Assembly: GCA_029265085.1 (NCBI GenBank) | Contig: JAJUJY010000005.1 | Coordinates: 1 to 64,000 of the forward strand | Direction of reading: 5' to 3' | DNA from: Chloroflexota bacterium | GTDB taxonomy: Bacteria; Chloroflexota; Anaerolineae; Anaerolineales; Anaerolineaceae | DNA length: 64,000 bases | Shown: one piece after another, positions 61,599 to 64,000 of the stretch | Layout of the letters: each line of letters begins with the position of its first letter | How positions within the stretch are numbered: the stretch's first letter is position 1 | The notes under the pieces: model-generated | What the model was told of the DNA's origin: nothing | Databases searched by the model: none | The model's input: the letters and a program-made list of their open reading frames with translations, nothing else | Position numbers and translations under genes: made by a program

Positions 61599-62636
61599 AT
61601 GCGTAATCTTCAAGACAACGAAATTTGGGAAGACCTGGGCGAACTGCAAAGCCCGAACTACTTAAAAAATGTACCGCGCGCTCCGCGCAAACCGGCAAAA
61701 GCCAAGCCGGTTCCGGCAGCCCAACCGCCTGCGCCAGTCGCGGAAATTTTATTGGCAGAAGAAACCGAACAGCAAAAGATACTCTCTTTCACCTACCAGC
61801 CCTCCCGCTACGAGGCCGTCTGGATTCGCGACTCGCTGGGTGGATTTTTTGAACAGCAGTGGTTTGACGATGTGCTGCGCATGGTCAAGGGCGGCAAAGA
61901 GGCCTCTGTCTATCTCTGCCAGGCCAATCCAAGTGCGCAAATGGAGTGGATTGCTGCTAAAGTGTATCGCCCGCGCCGCTTCCGCAACCTCAAAAATGAT
62001 CACATGTACCGCGAAGGCCGGGATAACCTGGATTCAGCCGGTAACGTGATCACCAATGACGGCATGCTGCACGCCATGCGCAAAAGAACCGAATACGGCC
62101 GTGAACTTCTGCACGCTTCCTGGATTGAGCATGAATACCAGACCATGTGCATTTTGCACCAGGCAGGCGCGGATATCCCCCGCCCGCTGACCAGCGGTAA
62201 TAACGCCATCCTGATGGAATACATCGGTGACCTGGACGGCTGCGCCCCAACCCTGAATAGTGTTGACCTGGACCGCGAGGAAGCCCGCCAATTATTTGAG
62301 CGGGTCATCCACAACATCGAACTGATGCTGGCTCATAACCGCATCCACGGCGACCTGTCGGCCTATAACATTCTGTACTGGGAAGGCGAGATCAGCATCA
62401 TCGATTTTCCGCAGGCAATTCACCCCGATCAAAACATCAATGCGCTGCGCATCTTTGAACGTGACATAGCCCGGGTGTGCGAATATTTCCGCGCCCAGGG
62501 CGTGCCCAGTGACCCGAAAGAACTGGCGCACAATCTATGGCAGAAAAATCAGCACCGCCTGCTGCCAGTTGCCGATCCCCAATACCTGGACGCCGATAAC
62601 CCGGACGACCGCCGGTATTGGGAAACCAACCGCTAA
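61599..62636 (+). CDS. RIO1-like serine/threonine protein kinase
   Basis: A 345-residue atypical protein kinase. Residues 1-60 are a Pro/Ala-rich tail. The nucleotide loop is VKGGKEASVYLC (96-107), the ATP lysine is Lys121 (AAKVYRP), the catalytic loop is HGDLSAYNIL (Asp252), and the metal-binding motif is IIDFPQA (Asp269). These are RIO hallmarks. Eukaryotic and archaeal RIO kinases mature ribosomes; the role of bacterial members is unclear. AAGGA stands eight bases before ATG 61599. The upstream 100 bases hold only a weak TTGAAA/TGAAAT pair; otherwise the preceding terminators isolate the gene. Confidence 0.93.
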   Translation: MRNLQDNEIWEDLGELQSPNYLKNVPRAPRKPAKAKPVPAAQPPAPVAEILLAEETEQQKILSFTYQPSRYEAVWIRDSLGGFFEQQWFDDVLRMVKGGKEASVYLCQANPSAQMEWIAAKVYRPRRFRNLKNDHMYREGRDNLDSAGNVITNDGMLHAMRKRTEYGRELLHASWIEHEYQTMCILHQAGADIPRPLTSGNNAILMEYIGDLDGCAPTLNSVDLDREEARQLFERVIHNIELMLAHNRIHGDLSAYNILYWEGEISIIDFPQAIHPDQNINALRIFERDIARVCEYFRAQGVPSDPKELAHNLWQKNQHRLLPVADPQYLDADNPDDRRYWETNR

Positions 62637-62673
62637 CATGCCGGATGAGATTAAACCGGGCGCAGCCTGCCTT

Positions 62674-64000
62674 TCAGGGTTGGTTGTGCCCGGACCTTGC
62701 TTCAAGTTCTTGAGCATGTTTCCATAATGCCAAAGCCGCCAGACTGCTCCAGCCCTGCAAAAATGCTCCCGGCGGATAGCCGGGTGAAGTATATTCAACC
62801 GGGGTCAGCCAGCCCTGCTCCAAACTGCGCTGCCACCAGCGGGTGAGCGCATACCAGCCGTCATCACTTTGCGGTTGGTGTTCCAGGCATAATTCAGCAT
62901 AGATGGCTGAAAGGTAAGGCCACTCTGCGCCGGAATGATAATGATAAGGCTGCGCTGACTTACTAAAGGTATCCGTGCGCTTCCGGTAAGGCGGGAAGCA
63001 GCACATAACCCCCCAGTCTCCCCACGGCTGCAAGGGGTTATTCCTGCTTTGCAAAAGACGGTGAGCGGCAGCTAGAATCGATTCCGTCTGGGCTTGATCT
63101 GCCAACCCAAAACGGATCGCAAGGATGGTATCCAGGCTGAAATGGTCTTCGGTAAAATTCTTCCGCCGGTAATCAACAAAATATCCATTGTGCTCATCCC
63201 ACAAAACCTTGCGCGCGGCTGTGACCAAATTCGCCCGCCAGGCTTGATATTTCCCGGCTAACAAAACCTCGCTGCGTTGTTCAGCCAGCCGCTGCATCGC
63301 CTCAAAAGCACCGGCTTGCAAGGCAATATCGTATGTCACCCAATCCGAACGCAAAACGTTATCCGCCCAATCATTGGGGGAACGCGGTTTTTCTGGCAGT
63401 CCATCGCCATCTCGATCCAGCTGGTGAAGATAGTCTGCGCAGGCCATCATTTTTTGCCAGATAGTCTGGCCGCCAATGGTTTCTTGCAATACCTCCCAAT
63501 CCGCACTCCAGTGTAAATAATCTGCGGCCAACAAAATAAAATAAGCCGGGCTGTCATGGTGATCCGGCAGCCAATCCAGCGGTTGGTTAGCGGCTTGCCC
63601 ATGCACAGCCGGGTCAAATACGCCGCTTGGACATTGGCCATCCGCGTGGACACCACGAGCCAGATTGAGTAAATGATTGCGTACGCGCTGCGGACAAACC
63701 GGCAGCAAGGCCTGGGCGGTCCAATAGCTGTCTCGAAAATAAATTCGCGGCGGATAGGCATACCCCGGCCCTGCCCATAAGCCGCCAAAACCAGAGGGCA
63801 GCTCTTTATCCATACTGATCGCAGTATTCAGGCAGGCAAGGAACATAGACCTTAAAAAGGGATCCTGCAGTTGGGTCTGCCCGGCTAACCAGCCGCGGTA
63901 TGCCTGGGCTGATTCAAGAACAGATGACACCGTTGGAGCTTGATCATCCACCACCAGCAGCCAGTCCATGCCGCATTCTGCGGAGGGAGCAAGCGAAAGC
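62674..64000 (-). CDS. GH63/MGH1-like glycoside hydrolase, 5' end cut
   Basis: The reading frame stays open to the window edge, so only the last 442 codons are seen. The fold is an (alpha/alpha)6 barrel-type hydrolase of the glycogen debranching/mannosylglycerate hydrolase kind: PPRIYFRDSYWTAQALLP, DWLPDHHDSPAYFILLAADYL, LDRDGDGLPEKPRSPNDWAD, ALQAGAFEAMQRLAE and SGAEWPYLSAIYAELCLEH. The sequence W-x-D-N-V in NDWADNVLRSDW is typical of trehalase/MGH-like enzymes. It is probably cytoplasmic and acts on an alpha-linked sugar. It converges with the RIO gene 38 bases away. The true start and N-terminal domain are outside the window. Confidence 0.82.
   Translation of the reverse strand, partial: LSLAPSAECGMDWLLVVDDQAPTVSSVLESAQAYRGWLAGQTQLQDPFLRSMFLACLNTAISMDKELPSGFGGLWAGPGYAYPPRIYFRDSYWTAQALLPVCPQRVRNHLLNLARGVHADGQCPSGVFDPAVHGQAANQPLDWLPDHHDSPAYFILLAADYLHWSADWEVLQETIGGQTIWQKMMACADYLHQLDRDGDGLPEKPRSPNDWADNVLRSDWVTYDIALQAGAFEAMQRLAEQRSEVLLAGKYQAWRANLVTAARKVLWDEHNGYFVDYRRKNFTEDHFSLDTILAIRFGLADQAQTESILAAAHRLLQSRNNPLQPWGDWGVMCCFPPYRKRTDTFSKSAQPYHYHSGAEWPYLSAIYAELCLEHQPQSDDGWYALTRWWQRSLEQGWLTPVEYTSPGYPPGAFLQGWSSLAALALWKHAQELEARSGHNQP

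Overview
The window looks like chromosomal DNA from a member of the Chloroflexota, most likely class Anaerolineae. This is inferred from gene content, with no database search. The pointers are a secreted lipoprotein with a Thr/Pro-rich stalk, very large multi-GAF histidine kinases, an F420-type luciferase-like oxidoreductase, a bacterial RIO kinase, DUF2089 and SHOCT-like small proteins, and several genes whose -10 box sits 6-8 bases before the start codon (leaderless type). A P450 and a three-histidine-box desaturase suggest some exposure to oxygen. I see no prophage, transposon, CRISPR array, rRNA or tRNA. Genes at both edges are cut: gyrA at the left and a glycoside hydrolase at the right.

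Layout. 1-2265: gyrA (minus). 2402-6419: self-regulated TetR gene plus a DrrAB-like ABC-2 exporter with two permeases. 6479-8344: secreted subtilase. 8542-11663: P450 and two SAM methyltransferases (minus). 11768-15296: SixA-like phosphatase, DUF6504, DUF2089, SHOCT-like protein and an MFS exporter. 15382-18591: serine hydrolase, HTH-PocR regulator and fatty-acid desaturase (minus). 18702-23560: membrane alpha/beta hydrolase, then gmk-rhomboid-AspT-like transporter joined by ATGA overlaps. 23676-25395: FmdB zinc ribbon and a membrane-anchored HExxH protein. 25576-30580: ECF sigma factor, two membrane proteins and a MacAB-type exporter in one run. 30634-36173: Cys-rich protein, 2-hydroxyacid dehydrogenase, M32 carboxypeptidase, LLM oxidoreductase and lipoprotein. 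36227-43787: thiamine uptake region with a TPP riboswitch, attenuator, thiamine pyrophosphokinase, binding protein and fused permease; the ATPase gene is separated from the rest by two opposite-strand genes.

The most distinctive block is 43820-57219 (minus). After a good promoter come nine genes: DUF4388 protein, Ras/MglA-like GTPase, alpha/beta hydrolase, V4R-domain protein, hexapeptide-repeat protein, REC plus degenerate GGDEF regulator, a 2317-residue histidine kinase with about ten GAF domains, a CheY-like receiver, and a second alpha/beta hydrolase whose nucleophile position is Gly. I read it as one signalling system combining a small GTPase, ligand-binding domains and two-component phosphotransfer. 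An internal promoter flanked by a direct repeat 64 bp apart precedes the regulator-kinase half.

The right end (57336-64000) holds a lipid/diacylglycerol kinase, a helicase-associated-domain protein, a glycine C-acetyltransferase-type enzyme, an apparent structured RNA with its own promoter, an 18-codon ORF and tandem terminators (about 61286-61492), a RIO-like kinase and the truncated glycoside hydrolase.
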